DNA from: Chryseobacterium sp. JV274
GTDB lineage: Bacteria; Bacteroidota; Bacteroidia; Flavobacteriales; Weeksellaceae
Direction: 5' to 3'
NCBI RefSeq assembly: GCF_903969135.1
Contig: NZ_LR824569.1
Span: 3,679,001 to 3,743,000 of the forward strand
Length of the DNA: 64,000 nt
Part shown: positions 8,730-17,322 of the stretch, one piece after another
How positions within the stretch are numbered: the stretch's first letter is position 1
Layout: each line of letters opens with the position of its first letter
Notes under the pieces: generated by a model
What the model was told of the DNA's origin: nothing
Seen by the model: the letters and a program-made list of their open reading frames with translations, nothing else
The model's database searches: none
Position numbers and translations under genes: made by a program

Positions 8730-9814
8730 TGAATTCATTTTATAAACTTAAAACAGTTAAAGTTCAGAAAGATACTTCCGAAGCAGTCAGTGTGGCGGTA
8801 GAAATCCCTGAAGAACTGAAAGATAAATTCAGGTTCAAACAAGGGCAGTATCTGAATTTCCGAATGATGATCAACGGAAATGAAGAAAGACGTTCTTACT
8901 CTATCTGTAATGCTCCGAGCGAGAAAAGCAATACGCTGGAAGTATTGGTAAAGCTGCTTGAAGGCGGAAAAGTATCAGGCTATTTCAATGAGCATCTTCA
9001 CATGGATGAAATCCTGGAAGTAATGCCTCCGATGGGTGGTTTTAATACCTCTTATCATCCTACAAACGTAAAAACTTACGTTGGTTTGGCTGCAGGAAGC
9101 GGAATTACTCCTGTTTTATCCAATATTAAAGAAAGCCTTTATCAGGAACCCAACAGTACTGCTTACCTGTTTTACAGCAACAGAAGTATGAATCATATTT
9201 TAAGGAAAGCGGAAATTGACAGATTGGTAGAACATTTCAATGGCAGACTGAAGGTGATTTACCTGGTAAGCCGTGAAAAACATGAAGATCCTGTTTTTGA
9301 AGGAAGAATTTCTTCCGAGAAATTGGAACAGTTATTTGAAAGATATACAGATATTGATGTAAGAGAAGCTACCTATTTCATTTGCGGACCTGCAGAAATG
9401 ATTAAAGGGATTGCAGACTACCTGAAAAAAGATAAAAAAGTACCTGCTATCCAGGTATTATTTGAATATTTCACTGCTCCTGATGAAGAAAATACGGAGG
9501 AAATGAGTGATGAATTCAAGGCAATTGCCAATATTGAAAGTATGGTAACGGTAATTATTGATGATGATGAATATTCGTTCCACCTTAATTCTAAAAAAGA
9601 GAGTATCTTAGATAAAGCATTGAAAGACAATCTTCCTGTACCTTTTGCATGTAAAGGAGGAGTGTGCTGTACGTGTAAAGCGGAAGTTTTGGAAGGAGAA
9701 GTTTTCATGGAGAAAAACTACGCGCTTACCGAAGATGAAGTAGCCAGAGGCTTCGTTCTTACCTGTCAATGTCACCCGACAACGAATGTGGTGATGCTTA
9801 ATTATGATGTTTAA
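8729..9814 (+). CDS. paaE: Phenylacetyl-CoA epoxidase reductase subunit PaaE
   Basis: A 361-residue reductase that passes electrons from NADPH to the PaaABC di-iron epoxidase. It has an N-terminal FAD-binding beta-barrel with RRSYSICNAP (FAD motif RxYS), a middle NAD(P)-binding domain with GLAAGSGITPV and FICGPAEM, and a C-terminal plant-type [2Fe-2S] ferredoxin domain with ligands Cys308, Cys313, Cys316 and Cys346. Domain order and length match known PaaE. It starts on the last base of the paaK stop. Here paaE precedes paaA, unlike the enterobacterial order in which it follows paaD. Confidence 0.95.
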   Translation: MNSFYKLKTVKVQKDTSEAVSVAVEIPEELKDKFRFKQGQYLNFRMMINGNEERRSYSICNAPSEKSNTLEVLVKLLEGGKVSGYFNEHLHMDEILEVMPPMGGFNTSYHPTNVKTYVGLAAGSGITPVLSNIKESLYQEPNSTAYLFYSNRSMNHILRKAEIDRLVEHFNGRLKVIYLVSREKHEDPVFEGRISSEKLEQLFERYTDIDVREATYFICGPAEMIKGIADYLKKDKKVPAIQVLFEYFTAPDEENTEEMSDEFKAIANIESMVTVIIDDDEYSFHLNSKKESILDKALKDNLPVPFACKGGVCCTCKAEVLEGEVFMEKNYALTEDEVARGFVLTCQCHPTTNVVMLNYDV

Positions 9815-9824
9815 TTTTTTGTAA

Positions 9825-9852
9825 AATGTAAAACGTATAATGTAAAACGTAT
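9825..9852. repeat. Exact tandem duplication of a 14-mer in the paaE-paaA gap
   Basis: AATGTAAAACGTAT occurs twice head to tail with no mismatch. The same 91-bp gap also has TTTTGTAAAATGT near its start and ACATTTTAC near its end in inverted orientation, so the transcript can fold into a loose hairpin. The gap belongs to the family of word-like intergenic hairpins in this cluster. Confidence 0.7.
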
Positions 9853-9905
9853 ATCGAAAATACATTGTACAACCAACATTTTACTTTAGTACAAAAAACA
9901 AAAAA

Positions 9906-10844
9906 ATGGACTTAGAAAAATTTGTACAATATGTACATGACGAAAATAAAGTAGAACCAAAAGATGTAATGCCCGATGATTACAGAAAATTATTGGTTCG
10001 TCAGATTTCACAGCACGCCCATTCTGAAATTGTAGGAATGCTGCCGGAAGCCAACTGGATCTCCAGAGCTCCTTCATTGAGAAGAAAAATGGCTCTTTTA
10101 GCAAAAGTTCAGGATGAGGCAGGCCACGGTTTATACCTTTATTCTGCAACAGAAACGTTAGGAAACGGAACTATCAGAGCTGATAGAGACGCTACTTATG
10201 ATGATATGCTGGAAGGAAAAGCAAAGTACTCAAGTATCTTTAATTATCCAACGCTAAGCTGGGCGGATATCGGTGCAATCGGCTGGCTGGTAGATGGTGC
10301 AGCCATTATGAATCAGGTAATGCTGATGGGGAATTCTTACGGTCCTTATTCCAGAGCGATGGTGAAAATCTGTAAAGAAGAATCTTTCCACCAAAGACAG
10401 GGATATGAGATTCTAATGGCACTTTGCCGTGGTACCAAACAGCAGAAAGAAATGGCTCAGGCTTCATTAAACCGTTTCTGGTGGCCGGCTCTAATGATGT
10501 TCGGACCTAATGATGACAGCTCGCCAAACTCTAAGATCTCTATGAATTACAGAGTAAAAAGAGAAAGTAATGATAACCTTCGTCAGAGATTTATCGACGT
10601 TACTGTTTCTCAGGCTGAATTCTTAGGATTGACTGTTCCGGATAAAGACCTGAAATGGAATGAAGAAAGACAACATTATGATTTCGGAGAACTTCCTTGG
10701 GATGAATTTATGGAAATCTTAAAAGGAAACGGACCTTGCAATAAAAAGCGTATCGAAACCAAGAGAAAAGCTCAAAGAGAAAACTCTTGGGTGAAAGAAG
10801 CAGCGGTAGCTTTTGCGGAAAAACAACAAAAAGAAGTAATATAA
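9906..10844 (+). CDS. paaA: Phenylacetyl-CoA epoxidase catalytic subunit PaaA
   Basis: A 312-residue ferritin-like di-iron subunit that forms ring-1,2-epoxyphenylacetyl-CoA with O2. The iron ligands known for the family are visible: Glu in HSEIVGM (about 41), QDEAGHG (Glu71, His74) and [12 protein letters not shown] further on. The sequence aligns colinearly with enterobacterial PaaA with an offset of one residue. It acts in a complex with PaaB, PaaC, PaaD and PaaE encoded around it. It is followed by a 105-bp gap occupied by a palindromic element. Confidence 0.97.
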   Translation: MDLEKFVQYVHDENKVEPKDVMPDDYRKLLVRQISQHAHSEIVGMLPEANWISRAPSLRRKMALLAKVQDEAGHGLYLYSATETLGNGTIRADRDATYDDMLEGKAKYSSIFNYPTLSWADIGAIGWLVDGAAIMNQVMLMGNSYGPYSRAMVKICKEESFHQRQGYEILMALCRGTKQQKEMAQASLNRFWWPALMMFGPNDDSSPNSKISMNYRVKRESNDNLRQRFIDVTVSQAEFLGLTVPDKDLKWNEERQHYDFGELPWDEFMEILKGNGPCNKKRIETKRKAQRENSWVKEAAVAFAEKQQKEVI

Positions 10845-10947
10845 TAATGTAACAATATACCAATGTAGAAATGTAACAATCATTGTCATGCTGAGCTTGT
10901 CGAAGCATCTCATTGTTAAACTGGTACATTGATACATTGTTAAATTA
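10845..10947. repeat. Palindromic intergenic element with conserved core (copy 1, paaA-paaB)
   Basis: Two 36-bp arms (10845-10880 and 10912-10947) are inverted copies of each other with 29 of 36 positions matching without gaps. Between them is a 31-bp core containing TGTCATGCTGAGCTTGTCGA and GAAGCATCTC. The core recurs at 20093-20123. The element fills almost the whole gap, starting right after the paaA stop and ending 8 nt before the paaB ATG. It resembles a non-autonomous, REP- or MITE-like element. Confidence 0.75.
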
Positions 10948-10955
10948 ATTTGACT

Positions 10956-11237
10956 ATGGCAAATTTAGATATGTGGGAAGTGTTTATTCAAACTAAACCG
11001 GGATTATCTCACAAACACGTTGGAATTGTACAGGCACCAACAGCAGAAATGGCTTTGCAGAATGCAAGAGACGTTTATACAAGAAGAAAAGAAGGAACTT
11101 CTGTTTGGGTAGTTCCAAGCAAATATATTGTGACTTCGGAAGGTGTGGATAAAGAAGCATTCTTCGATCCGGCTGATGACAAGCTATACCGTCACCCGAC
11201 GTTCTATGATATTCCAAACGATGTAAAAAATATGTAA
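10956..11237 (+). CDS. paaB: Phenylacetyl-CoA epoxidase subunit PaaB
   Basis: A 93-residue structural subunit of the PaaABCDE epoxidase. MWEVFIQTKPGLSHKHVG at the start and YTRRKEGTSVWVVPS in the middle are typical of the PaaB family, as is the small size. The ATG at 10956 (MANLDMW) was chosen over a TTG two codons upstream. It bridges PaaAC heterodimers in known complexes. It lies between paaA and paaC, each gap holding an intergenic hairpin. Confidence 0.95.
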   Translation: MANLDMWEVFIQTKPGLSHKHVGIVQAPTAEMALQNARDVYTRRKEGTSVWVVPSKYIVTSEGVDKEAFFDPADDKLYRHPTFYDIPNDVKNM

Positions 11238-11248
11238 TAAGACTTTCG

Positions 11249-11314
11249 AGATAATAGACAGATAGATAAAAGACCTTAAGGTTTACTCGTCTATTTTCTA
11301 TCCATCTATCATCT
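11249..11314. repeat. Intergenic hairpin between paaB and paaC
   Basis: Arms at 11249-11274 and 11289-11314 are inverted copies with 21 of 26 positions matching and a 14-nt loop. Each arm is built from degenerate repeats of a short word (ATAGA/AGATA on one side, TCTAT/CTATC on the other). It is too long and imperfect for a classic terminator and has no T-run. It may act in mRNA processing or stability inside the paa operon, or be a mobile palindrome; the sequence does not decide. Confidence 0.65.
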
Positions 11315-11338
11315 ATCCGTCTTTAAATTGATTAAACA

Positions 11339-12088
11339 ATGAACCCATTATATAATTATTTATTAAAACTCGCAGACGACAGTTTCATTATGGGACAGCG
11401 TTTGTCTGCATGGTGTGGTGAAGGTCCTTATTTGGAGGAAGATATTGCATTGACAAACATTGCGCTGGATGAACTAGGACAGGCTAATAACTTTTATGTT
11501 TATGCTTCAAGAGTAATAGATAACGGTAAAAGTGAAGACGATTTAGCCTTTTTAAGATACGAACACGAATATGTAAATGCACACTGGACGGAACTTCCAA
11601 ACGAAGATTATGCTCAGACCATTCTGAAAGTGTACGTTTTTTCAGTGTATCAGAAACTGATGTACGAGGCATTGTCAAACTCTGCAGATGAAGAACTTTC
11701 GGCTATAGCACAAAAATCATTAAAAGAAGTAAGATATCATTATACTCATGCTGCATCCTGGATGAAAATCTTCGCACAGGGAACAGAAAAAAGTAAATTC
11801 CGTGTCGTAAAAGCAATTGAAGATATCTGGGAATATACAAAAGGTCTTTTTGCCAAAACAGAAGGTGAAGATGATCTTATTGCTTTAAACATCGTTCCGA
11901 ATGCAGATGCTCTTTACGAAGAATTTCTTGTCATTACGAAGAAAGATTTTGCTGATTTCGGTTTAGAATATCCTGAAAACCCCTTCATGCAGCCTAAATC
12001 AAGAACAGGATATCATACAGAATATTTCGGATTTATTCTTTGTGAGCTTCAGTATATGCAGAGAGCGTATCCTGGATGTACCTGGTAA
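11339..12088 (+). CDS. paaC: Phenylacetyl-CoA epoxidase structural subunit PaaC
   Basis: A 249-residue ferritin-like subunit that pairs with PaaA but does not carry the active di-iron site. The opening NYLLKLADDSFIMGQRLSAW and ALDELGQANNFYVYAS are characteristic of PaaC, and the C-terminal GYHTEYFGFILCELQYMQRAYPG is also typical. Length is normal. It is followed after 6 nt by an alpha/beta hydrolase gene that interrupts the usual paaC-paaD junction. Confidence 0.95.
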   Translation: MNPLYNYLLKLADDSFIMGQRLSAWCGEGPYLEEDIALTNIALDELGQANNFYVYASRVIDNGKSEDDLAFLRYEHEYVNAHWTELPNEDYAQTILKVYVFSVYQKLMYEALSNSADEELSAIAQKSLKEVRYHYTHAASWMKIFAQGTEKSKFRVVKAIEDIWEYTKGLFAKTEGEDDLIALNIVPNADALYEEFLVITKKDFADFGLEYPENPFMQPKSRTGYHTEYFGFILCELQYMQRAYPGCTW

Positions 12089-12094
12089 TAAGTC

Positions 12095-12904
12095 ATGAAG
12101 AAGATGCTTCTGGGGATATTGGCTTTTTTTCTTGCAGCATATGTGATAGTATGTGTTGGAATCTATTTCTATCAGGAGAAAATTATTTTTTATCCTGAAA
12201 AATTACCGGAAAACTATAAATTTAAATTTGAGGGTGATTTTGAAGAAATAACAATCAAAACACAGGATAATAAGCATTTGAACTCTGTTCTGTTTAAAGC
12301 TCAAAACCCAAAAGGAGTCATCTTTTATCTTCATGGAAATGGAGGATCAATAAATGGCTGGGGAGAAGTAGCTCAGTTATATCGCAGTATGAATTATGAT
12401 ACGTTTATGCTTGATTATCGGGGCTACGGAAAAAGTGAAGATAAAATTAATAGTAAAGATCAGCTTTTCTCGGATGTTGAAAGTGCTTACAAAGAGCTTT
12501 TGAAAAAATATCCGGAGAACAAAATTATTATTTTAGGATATTCTGTAGGAACAGGGCTGGCTGCAAAATTAGCATCAATGCATAACGCAAGATTATTGAT
12601 TTTACAGGCACCTTATTATAGTATAGAAGATGAAATGAGTCAGAAATTCTCATTTCTTCCGAAATTTCTACTGAAATATAATTTTGAAACTGGTGAATAT
12701 TTAAAAAACGTTAAGTCGCCGGTAGTTATTTTTCATGGTGATAAAGATGAGGTTATTAATTATAAAGCATCTTTAAAACTTAAAGATAATTTCAAAAAAG
12801 ATGACAGCTTGATTATATTAAAGAATCAGTCTCACAACGGAATAACAGATAATTTGGATTATCAGAACAGAATGAAAGTAATTCTTGATTCTGATAAAAA
12901 ATAA
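12095..12904 (+). CDS. Alpha/beta hydrolase inserted between paaC and paaD
   Basis: A 269-residue protein with an N-terminal membrane anchor (about residues 4-26) followed by an S33-type alpha/beta hydrolase domain. Motifs seen: oxyanion region LHGNGGSINGW, nucleophile elbow GYSVGTG with Ser150, acid HGDKDEV near 216-218 and His247 in NQSHNG. The fold resembles the BEM46/FrsA-like extracytoplasmic hydrolases. Spacing of 6 nt to paaC and 3 nt to paaD shows it is cotranscribed with the epoxidase genes, although it is not part of the standard pathway. A housekeeping thioesterase or esterase role is possible; the substrate is unknown. Confidence 0.85.
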   Translation: MKKMLLGILAFFLAAYVIVCVGIYFYQEKIIFYPEKLPENYKFKFEGDFEEITIKTQDNKHLNSVLFKAQNPKGVIFYLHGNGGSINGWGEVAQLYRSMNYDTFMLDYRGYGKSEDKINSKDQLFSDVESAYKELLKKYPENKIIILGYSVGTGLAAKLASMHNARLLILQAPYYSIEDEMSQKFSFLPKFLLKYNFETGEYLKNVKSPVVIFHGDKDEVINYKASLKLKDNFKKDDSLIILKNQSHNGITDNLDYQNRMKVILDSDKK

Positions 12905-12907
12905 AAT

Positions 12908-13372
12908 ATGAATCAGCTTTTAGATTTATTAAAAACAATTCCCGATCCGGAAATTCCGGTTATTGATATTGTAGAATTAGGAATTGTAAGAGATGCACAG
13001 GTCACAGGTGAAAATACATGTGAAGTAATCATTACGCCTACTTATTCTGCCTGTCCTGCTATGTTTACCATTGAGGAGGATATTATCAAAATGATGAAAG
13101 AAAACGGTTGGGATGCAAAAGTAGTGACCAAGATGTTTCCGATCTGGACAACAGATTGGTTAACGGATGAAGCGAGGGAAAAACTCCGTGTCTACGGAAT
13201 CACACCTCCCGAAAAAGGAGCAGACGAACATCACATCGGAAAACCGAAAAAATGTCCGCGCTGTGGTTCTGAGCATACCAAACAGATCAGCAGATTTGGA
13301 TCTACCTTGTGTAAGGCATCTTATCAATGCTTAGACTGTCTGGAGCCATTTGATTATTTTAAATGTCATTGA
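12908..13372 (+). CDS. paaD: Epoxidase assembly subunit PaaD
   Basis: A 154-residue protein with an N-terminal DUF59/MIP18 domain (TIPDPEIPVIDIVELGIVRD) and a C-terminal zinc-finger-like segment with CPRCGSEHTK, LCKASYQC and LDCLEPFDYFKCH. It is needed for maturation of the PaaABC complex, probably for iron or Fe-S handling. The DPEIPV and ACPA motifs match PaaD. It is the last epoxidase gene; a 141-bp gap follows before paaG. Confidence 0.94.
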   Translation: MNQLLDLLKTIPDPEIPVIDIVELGIVRDAQVTGENTCEVIITPTYSACPAMFTIEEDIIKMMKENGWDAKVVTKMFPIWTTDWLTDEAREKLRVYGITPPEKGADEHHIGKPKKCPRCGSEHTKQISRFGSTLCKASYQCLDCLEPFDYFKCH

Positions 13373-13513
13373 TGAGTAATCAACCAATCTGCATAAAATT
13401 TACGCCTATGCAAAGCATAACGAAGGATTTGTTAGATTGTCAAATTATTAGACTGTTACATTAATTTATATTGTTAAATTAGTGCGTCGTTAAATAATAA
13501 ATTAATAAAAACT
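13373..13513. other. Gap between paaD and paaG with one-armed repeat
   Basis: A 141-bp AT-rich spacer. It contains a short perfect hairpin (ATGC, AAA, GCAT) and then a run of degenerate words of the type TTGTTAGATTGTCAAATTA and ACTGTTACATTAATTT. These look like a single arm of the palindromic elements found in neighbouring gaps, without a clear opposite arm. No promoter with proper spacing was recognised. Confidence 0.4.
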
Positions 13514-14314
13514 ATGTATACACAACTTGATATTGAAACGCATTTTGACGGGAAGCTTAAAATCGCATATCTTAATCAACCGGAAACAATGAACGCCCTT
13601 ACCAAGCCGGCTTTATCAGATCTTAGAGATTTTGTTAAAGAATGCAGTGAAGACGAAACGGTAAGATGTGTTGCTATTTCCGGAAGGGGAAGAGCGTTTT
13701 GCTCAGGTCAGAATCTGGATGAAGCCTTTGTGGTAGGTAAAGAACACCATGATCATGACATCATTAGAAAAATTGTGGTAGACTATTATAACCCTTTAGT
13801 GTTAGAAGTTACCCGTTGCAAAAAACCGGTTATCGCTTTAGTAAACGGTCCTGCAGTGGGAGCTGGAGCAATGTTGGCTTTAATCTCTGACTTCGTTTTA
13901 GCGAATGAGAAAGCATATTTTGCTCAGGCATTTTCAAATATCGGTTTAATTCCTGATACAGGAGGAACGTACTTCTTACCGAAACTTTTAGGTAGACAAT
14001 TAGCCAATTATTTAGCATTTACAGGTAAAAAATTATCTGCAGAAGAATCTAAAACTCATGGTCTTGTCGCTGAAGTTTTCACTGAAGAAGAATTCGTTCC
14101 AAAATCTATGGAAATCCTTGAAAGAATGGCGAATATGCCTACAGCTGCTCTTAAGCTTACCAAAAAAGCTTTTGCCAATTCTTATACCAATACTTTGAAA
14201 GAACAGCTTGAGCTGGAAGGAGATCTTCAGCAGGAAGCTGCAGGCACAGAAGACTTCATTGAAGGAGTAAATGCCTTTTTACAGAAAAGAAAACCTAATT
14301 ATAAAGGAAGATAA
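13514..14314 (+). CDS. paaG: 2-(1,2-epoxy-1,2-dihydrophenyl)acetyl-CoA isomerase PaaG
   Basis: A 266-residue crotonase-family enzyme that converts the ring-1,2-epoxide to the oxepin-CoA and later isomerises a dehydrosuberyl-CoA intermediate. The oxyanion segments GRGRAFCSGQNLDE and GPAVGAGAMLAL and the signature SNIGLIPDTGGTYFLPKLLG match PaaG closely, as does the C-terminal EGVNAFLQKRKPNYKG. The PaaG-like Asp in LIPDTGG replaces the Glu of ordinary enoyl-CoA hydratases. It is cytoplasmic, upstream of paaH. Confidence 0.92.
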   Translation: MYTQLDIETHFDGKLKIAYLNQPETMNALTKPALSDLRDFVKECSEDETVRCVAISGRGRAFCSGQNLDEAFVVGKEHHDHDIIRKIVVDYYNPLVLEVTRCKKPVIALVNGPAVGAGAMLALISDFVLANEKAYFAQAFSNIGLIPDTGGTYFLPKLLGRQLANYLAFTGKKLSAEESKTHGLVAEVFTEEEFVPKSMEILERMANMPTAALKLTKKAFANSYTNTLKEQLELEGDLQQEAAGTEDFIEGVNAFLQKRKPNYKGR

Positions 14315-14325
14315 ATTTCGTATTA

Positions 14326-14379
14326 ATGTATTCATGTAAAGTGTATTAATGATTTTTAAAACGATTTACATGAATACAT
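14326..14379. repeat. Intergenic hairpin between paaG and paaH
   Basis: A perfect 15-bp inverted repeat: ATGTATTCATGTAAA (14326-14340) pairs with TTTACATGAATACAT (14365-14379) around a 24-nt loop. The flanks repeat the words ATTAATGTA and TACATTAAT, so pairing extends with gaps. Same architecture as the hairpins in the other paa gaps, different sequence. Confidence 0.7.
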
Positions 14380-14407
14380 TTTACATTAATACATTGTACA
14401 AATAAAA

Positions 14408-15538
14408 ATGAATATTGGAATTATTGGGGCAGGAACCATGGGTGTAGGAATTGCTCAGGTGGCTGCAACAGCAGGCTGCAAAGTAGTTTTATTCGACGCT
14501 AATGCTCCGCAAATTGATAAAGCGCTTTCTGGTTTAGAAAAGACCCTTCAAAAGCTGGCTGAGAAAGGTAAAATCTCTCAGGAAAAAGCAGCAGAAATCA
14601 GAAACAATATCGTAAAAGGTGAGGCACTGCAGGATTTAAAAGATTCTGATTTGGTGATTGAAGCGATTATTGAAAACAAAGACATTAAAACCAAAGTGTT
14701 TACAGAACTTGAAAACTATGTTTCAGAAAGTTGTATACTCAGTTCCAATACCTCATCTATTTCTATCACCTCTCTTGGTGCAGAACTAAAGAAACCGGAG
14801 CGTTTCATCGGAATTCACTTTTTCAATCCGGCTCCGTTGATGCCTTTAGTGGAAGTTATTCCATCCTTATTAACAGAAAATACATTAGCAGAAAAAATAT
14901 ACAACCTCATGAAAGAATGGGGGAAGACTCCTGTTATTGCGAAAGATATTCCAGGGTTCATAGTCAACAGAATTGCCAGACCTTACTATGGGGAAGGGCT
15001 GAGAATTGTTGAAGAAAATATCGCTACACCGGAACAGGTGGATGACGCAATGAAAACACTGGGGAACTTCAAAATGGGACCTTTTGAATTAATGGATCTT
15101 ATCGGAGTAGATGTAAACTTTGCCGTAACAACAACGGTCTATAAAGATTATTTCTACGATCCGAAATATAAACCATCATTACTTCAGCAAAGAATGTCTG
15201 AAGCAAAACTTCATGGCAGAAAAACAGGAAAAGGTTTCTACGATTATAGCGAAGGAGCAGAAAAACCTCTTGCTCAGAAAGATGATTCTTTATATCAGCA
15301 GATCTTTTTAAGAATCATTTCCATGCTGATCAACGAAGCGGTTGAAGCCAAAAGATTAGGCGTTGCTAATGACGAAGATATAGAACTGGCAATGCAGAAG
15401 GGAGTAAACTATCCAAAAGGATTATTAGGCTGGGGCAAAGAAATCGGATATACAAAAATCTCTGAAACCTTACAGAGCCTTTACGAAGAATATCAGGAAG
15501 AGAGATACAGACAAAGTCCTTTACTGAGAAAATTGTAA
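14408..15538 (+). CDS. paaH: 3-hydroxyacyl-CoA dehydrogenase PaaH
   Basis: A 376-residue NAD-dependent dehydrogenase that oxidises 3-hydroxyadipyl-CoA to 3-oxoadipyl-CoA. It has an N-terminal Rossmann fold with GIIGAGTMGVGIAQ, then SSNTSSISITSLG and IGIHFFNPAPLMPLVEVI carrying the catalytic His, and a PGFIVNRIARPYYGE motif leading into the C-terminal dimerisation domain. It has a second partial C-terminal domain (LINEAVEAKRLGVA) but is shorter than the 475-residue enterobacterial PaaH. No crotonase domain is fused. Confidence 0.92.
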   Translation: MNIGIIGAGTMGVGIAQVAATAGCKVVLFDANAPQIDKALSGLEKTLQKLAEKGKISQEKAAEIRNNIVKGEALQDLKDSDLVIEAIIENKDIKTKVFTELENYVSESCILSSNTSSISITSLGAELKKPERFIGIHFFNPAPLMPLVEVIPSLLTENTLAEKIYNLMKEWGKTPVIAKDIPGFIVNRIARPYYGEGLRIVEENIATPEQVDDAMKTLGNFKMGPFELMDLIGVDVNFAVTTTVYKDYFYDPKYKPSLLQQRMSEAKLHGRKTGKGFYDYSEGAEKPLAQKDDSLYQQIFLRIISMLINEAVEAKRLGVANDEDIELAMQKGVNYPKGLLGWGKEIGYTKISETLQSLYEEYQEERYRQSPLLRKL

Positions 15539-15556
15539 AGATTAATAACTTTTATT

Positions 15557-15784
15557 ATGAGTAGGTCAAGGAGAAAAACGCCCATAACAGGAATTACAAC
15601 TGCTGTGACAGAAAAGGAAAATAAAAGAAATGCTAATCGGAAACTGAGAAGATTAAACAAAATCAAAATTCACAAAAGAGATTATGATTTGTTTCTATTA
15701 AGAGAGATATCCAATGTCTGGGGATTCGATAAAGATGGTAAACGTTATTTAAAAGATGCCAGCAAAAGATGTTTAATGAAATAA
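15557..15784 (+). CDS. Small basic hypothetical protein
   Basis: A 75-residue, strongly basic protein beginning MSRSRRKTPITGITTA, followed by an Arg/Lys/Asn-rich stretch and a short aromatic C-terminus. It resembles small conserved bacterial proteins of unknown role that could bind nucleic acid, which is inference from charge alone. It is 18 nt after paaH and 21 nt before the next gene, so it probably rides on the paa transcript without a known pathway role. Confidence 0.6.
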   Translation: MSRSRRKTPITGITTAVTEKENKRNANRKLRRLNKIKIHKRDYDLFLLREISNVWGFDKDGKRYLKDASKRCLMK

Positions 15785-15805
15785 AAAGAAAATATAATTA
15801 TTTTC

Positions 15806-16114
15806 ATGAATATAGAAGAATTCAGAGCTGAGCTAGAAACCAGGCTTTTAATTGAGAAACAATACTTAACTCAGGAAGCCTCCTCTGTAAATGCTGAGGA
15901 AAGGCTTGAGCTGTTAGGAAAGTTTAATGAAAAATATAAGGAGCTGATTAAAAGATTAGCTATTGAAAATGGAATTGATTTAAACGAATCATATCCCTCT
16001 GAAAATACATCAGACTCAGAAAATCTTACATATGAGCAAATCATTCTGGGTAAAACGATGGGTGTTTATGACAGATTATCCGATGAGCTGTATGAAGAAA
16101 TAACAAACATATAA
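15806..16114 (+). CDS. Small hypothetical helical protein
   Basis: A 102-residue acidic protein without signal or membrane segment. Predominantly helical by composition (many Glu, Leu, Lys), with a Ser/Asn-rich linker near residues 64-74. I do not recognise a family. It sits between the small basic gene and the PaaI thioesterase, with a 9-nt gap to the latter, so it is part of the paa transcription unit by position. Confidence 0.55.
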   Translation: MNIEEFRAELETRLLIEKQYLTQEASSVNAEERLELLGKFNEKYKELIKRLAIENGIDLNESYPSENTSDSENLTYEQIILGKTMGVYDRLSDELYEEITNI

Positions 16115-16123
16115 TTAACAGAA

Positions 16124-16537
16124 ATGAATCCAAGACAAGTAGCAGATTATATGTTCAATCAGGATTATTTTTCCCAATGGATGAATATCAAGATGATTGA
16201 AGTAAAAGAAAATTACTGTTTAATAGAAATGCCCATCAAAAAAGACATGATTAACGGGCTTAAAACTGTTCATGGCGGCGTTACCTTTGCTTTTGCAGAC
16301 TCTGCACTGGCATTTTCATCCAACAATACCGGAGATGCTGCTGTAGCACTGAACTGTATCATCAATTTTACCAAAGCAGGAAAAGAAGGTGATGTTTTCA
16401 GAGCAGAAAGTGTGTTGGTGAATGACACGAGAAAAACAGCCGTTTATGACATTCAGATTACCAATCAAAATCAGGAGCTGGTTGCAAAATTTGTAGGAAC
16501 GGTCTACAAAATCGGGAAGAAAGTAACTGATTTATAA
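16124..16537 (+). CDS. paaI: PaaI-type acyl-CoA thioesterase
   Basis: A 137-residue hotdog-fold thioesterase. The motif NGLKTVHGGVTFAFADSALA contains the HGG and the catalytic Asp of the PaaI/4HBT family, and the core beta strands end in YDIQITNQNQELVAKFVGTVY. In the paa pathway it hydrolyses stalled ring-hydroxylated phenylacetyl-CoA intermediates to free CoA. Length matches the family. Cytoplasmic; cotranscription with the preceding genes is likely from the 9-nt gap. Confidence 0.92.
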   Translation: MNPRQVADYMFNQDYFSQWMNIKMIEVKENYCLIEMPIKKDMINGLKTVHGGVTFAFADSALAFSSNNTGDAAVALNCIINFTKAGKEGDVFRAESVLVNDTRKTAVYDIQITNQNQELVAKFVGTVYKIGKKVTDL

Positions 16538-16567
16538 AAACTAAAACCAGACACCAAATTAAACAAA

Positions 16568-17263
16568 ATGAGAAAAATAATTACATTGTTTTTCGGGATT
16601 TCAACCCTTTTGATCAATGCTCAGCAGAAAGTAAATGAAACTTTAAAAAAAGAACTTGATGGCATCATGAAAGTGGATCAGGGATACAGAATGCTTTTTG
16701 ATACCGAGATAACTCCGGAGAAAAAAGAACAGCTGCTGAAAGATCTGAATATTGACAAGGAAGAGTTCAAAAAGAAAAGCTGGCAGCTGGTGGCAGAACA
16801 TGATAGCCTGAATATAAAGAAAATTGAAAGTATTATTGCTCAATATGGTTATCCCGGAAAAACACTGGTTGGAGAACCTACGAATCAGGCAGCTTGGTAT
16901 GTAATTCAGCATTCAACCAAAATTGGAAAATATCTGCCTCTCATTAAGGAAGCTGGGAAAAAGAAAGAAATTCCGTTCACATGGGTTGCCATGATGGAAG
17001 ATAGATATCTGATGCAGGAGGACAAAGAACAGATCTATGGAACGCAGGGAAAAGGTGAAATGACAAAAGATAAAGACGGAAAACAAATCTTTGTCAATTT
17101 TGTATGGCCAGTCAAAGATCTTAAAAATGTAAATAAAAGAAGAAAAGAAGCAGGGTTTGATTCCACCTTTGAAGAAAGCGTCCAAAGAATGTATGGGAAG
17201 GACTTCAAATATGAACCCTATACTTTAAAACAGGTTTTAGAACTAAGAAATAAAAACAAATAA
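16568..17263 (+). CDS. Secreted DUF6624-like protein within the paa cluster
   Basis: A 231-residue protein with a Sec signal peptide (first 19 residues, ending in LINAQ). The mature part contains YGYPGKTLVGEPTNQAAWYV, VIQHSTKIGKYLPLIKEAG and YLMQEDKEQIYGTQG, phrases characteristic of the DUF6624 family, whose function is unknown. It lies 30 nt after paaI. No catalytic role in phenylacetate degradation is evident; it may be a passenger gene. Confidence 0.7.
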   Translation: MRKIITLFFGISTLLINAQQKVNETLKKELDGIMKVDQGYRMLFDTEITPEKKEQLLKDLNIDKEEFKKKSWQLVAEHDSLNIKKIESIIAQYGYPGKTLVGEPTNQAAWYVIQHSTKIGKYLPLIKEAGKKKEIPFTWVAMMEDRYLMQEDKEQIYGTQGKGEMTKDKDGKQIFVNFVWPVKDLKNVNKRRKEAGFDSTFEESVQRMYGKDFKYEPYTLKQVLELRNKNK

Positions 17264-17322
17264 ATAAAAAAGATAGCGTATAATTTTCAAATTATCCATT
17301 ATCCTATTTTCAAAGTAAAATT

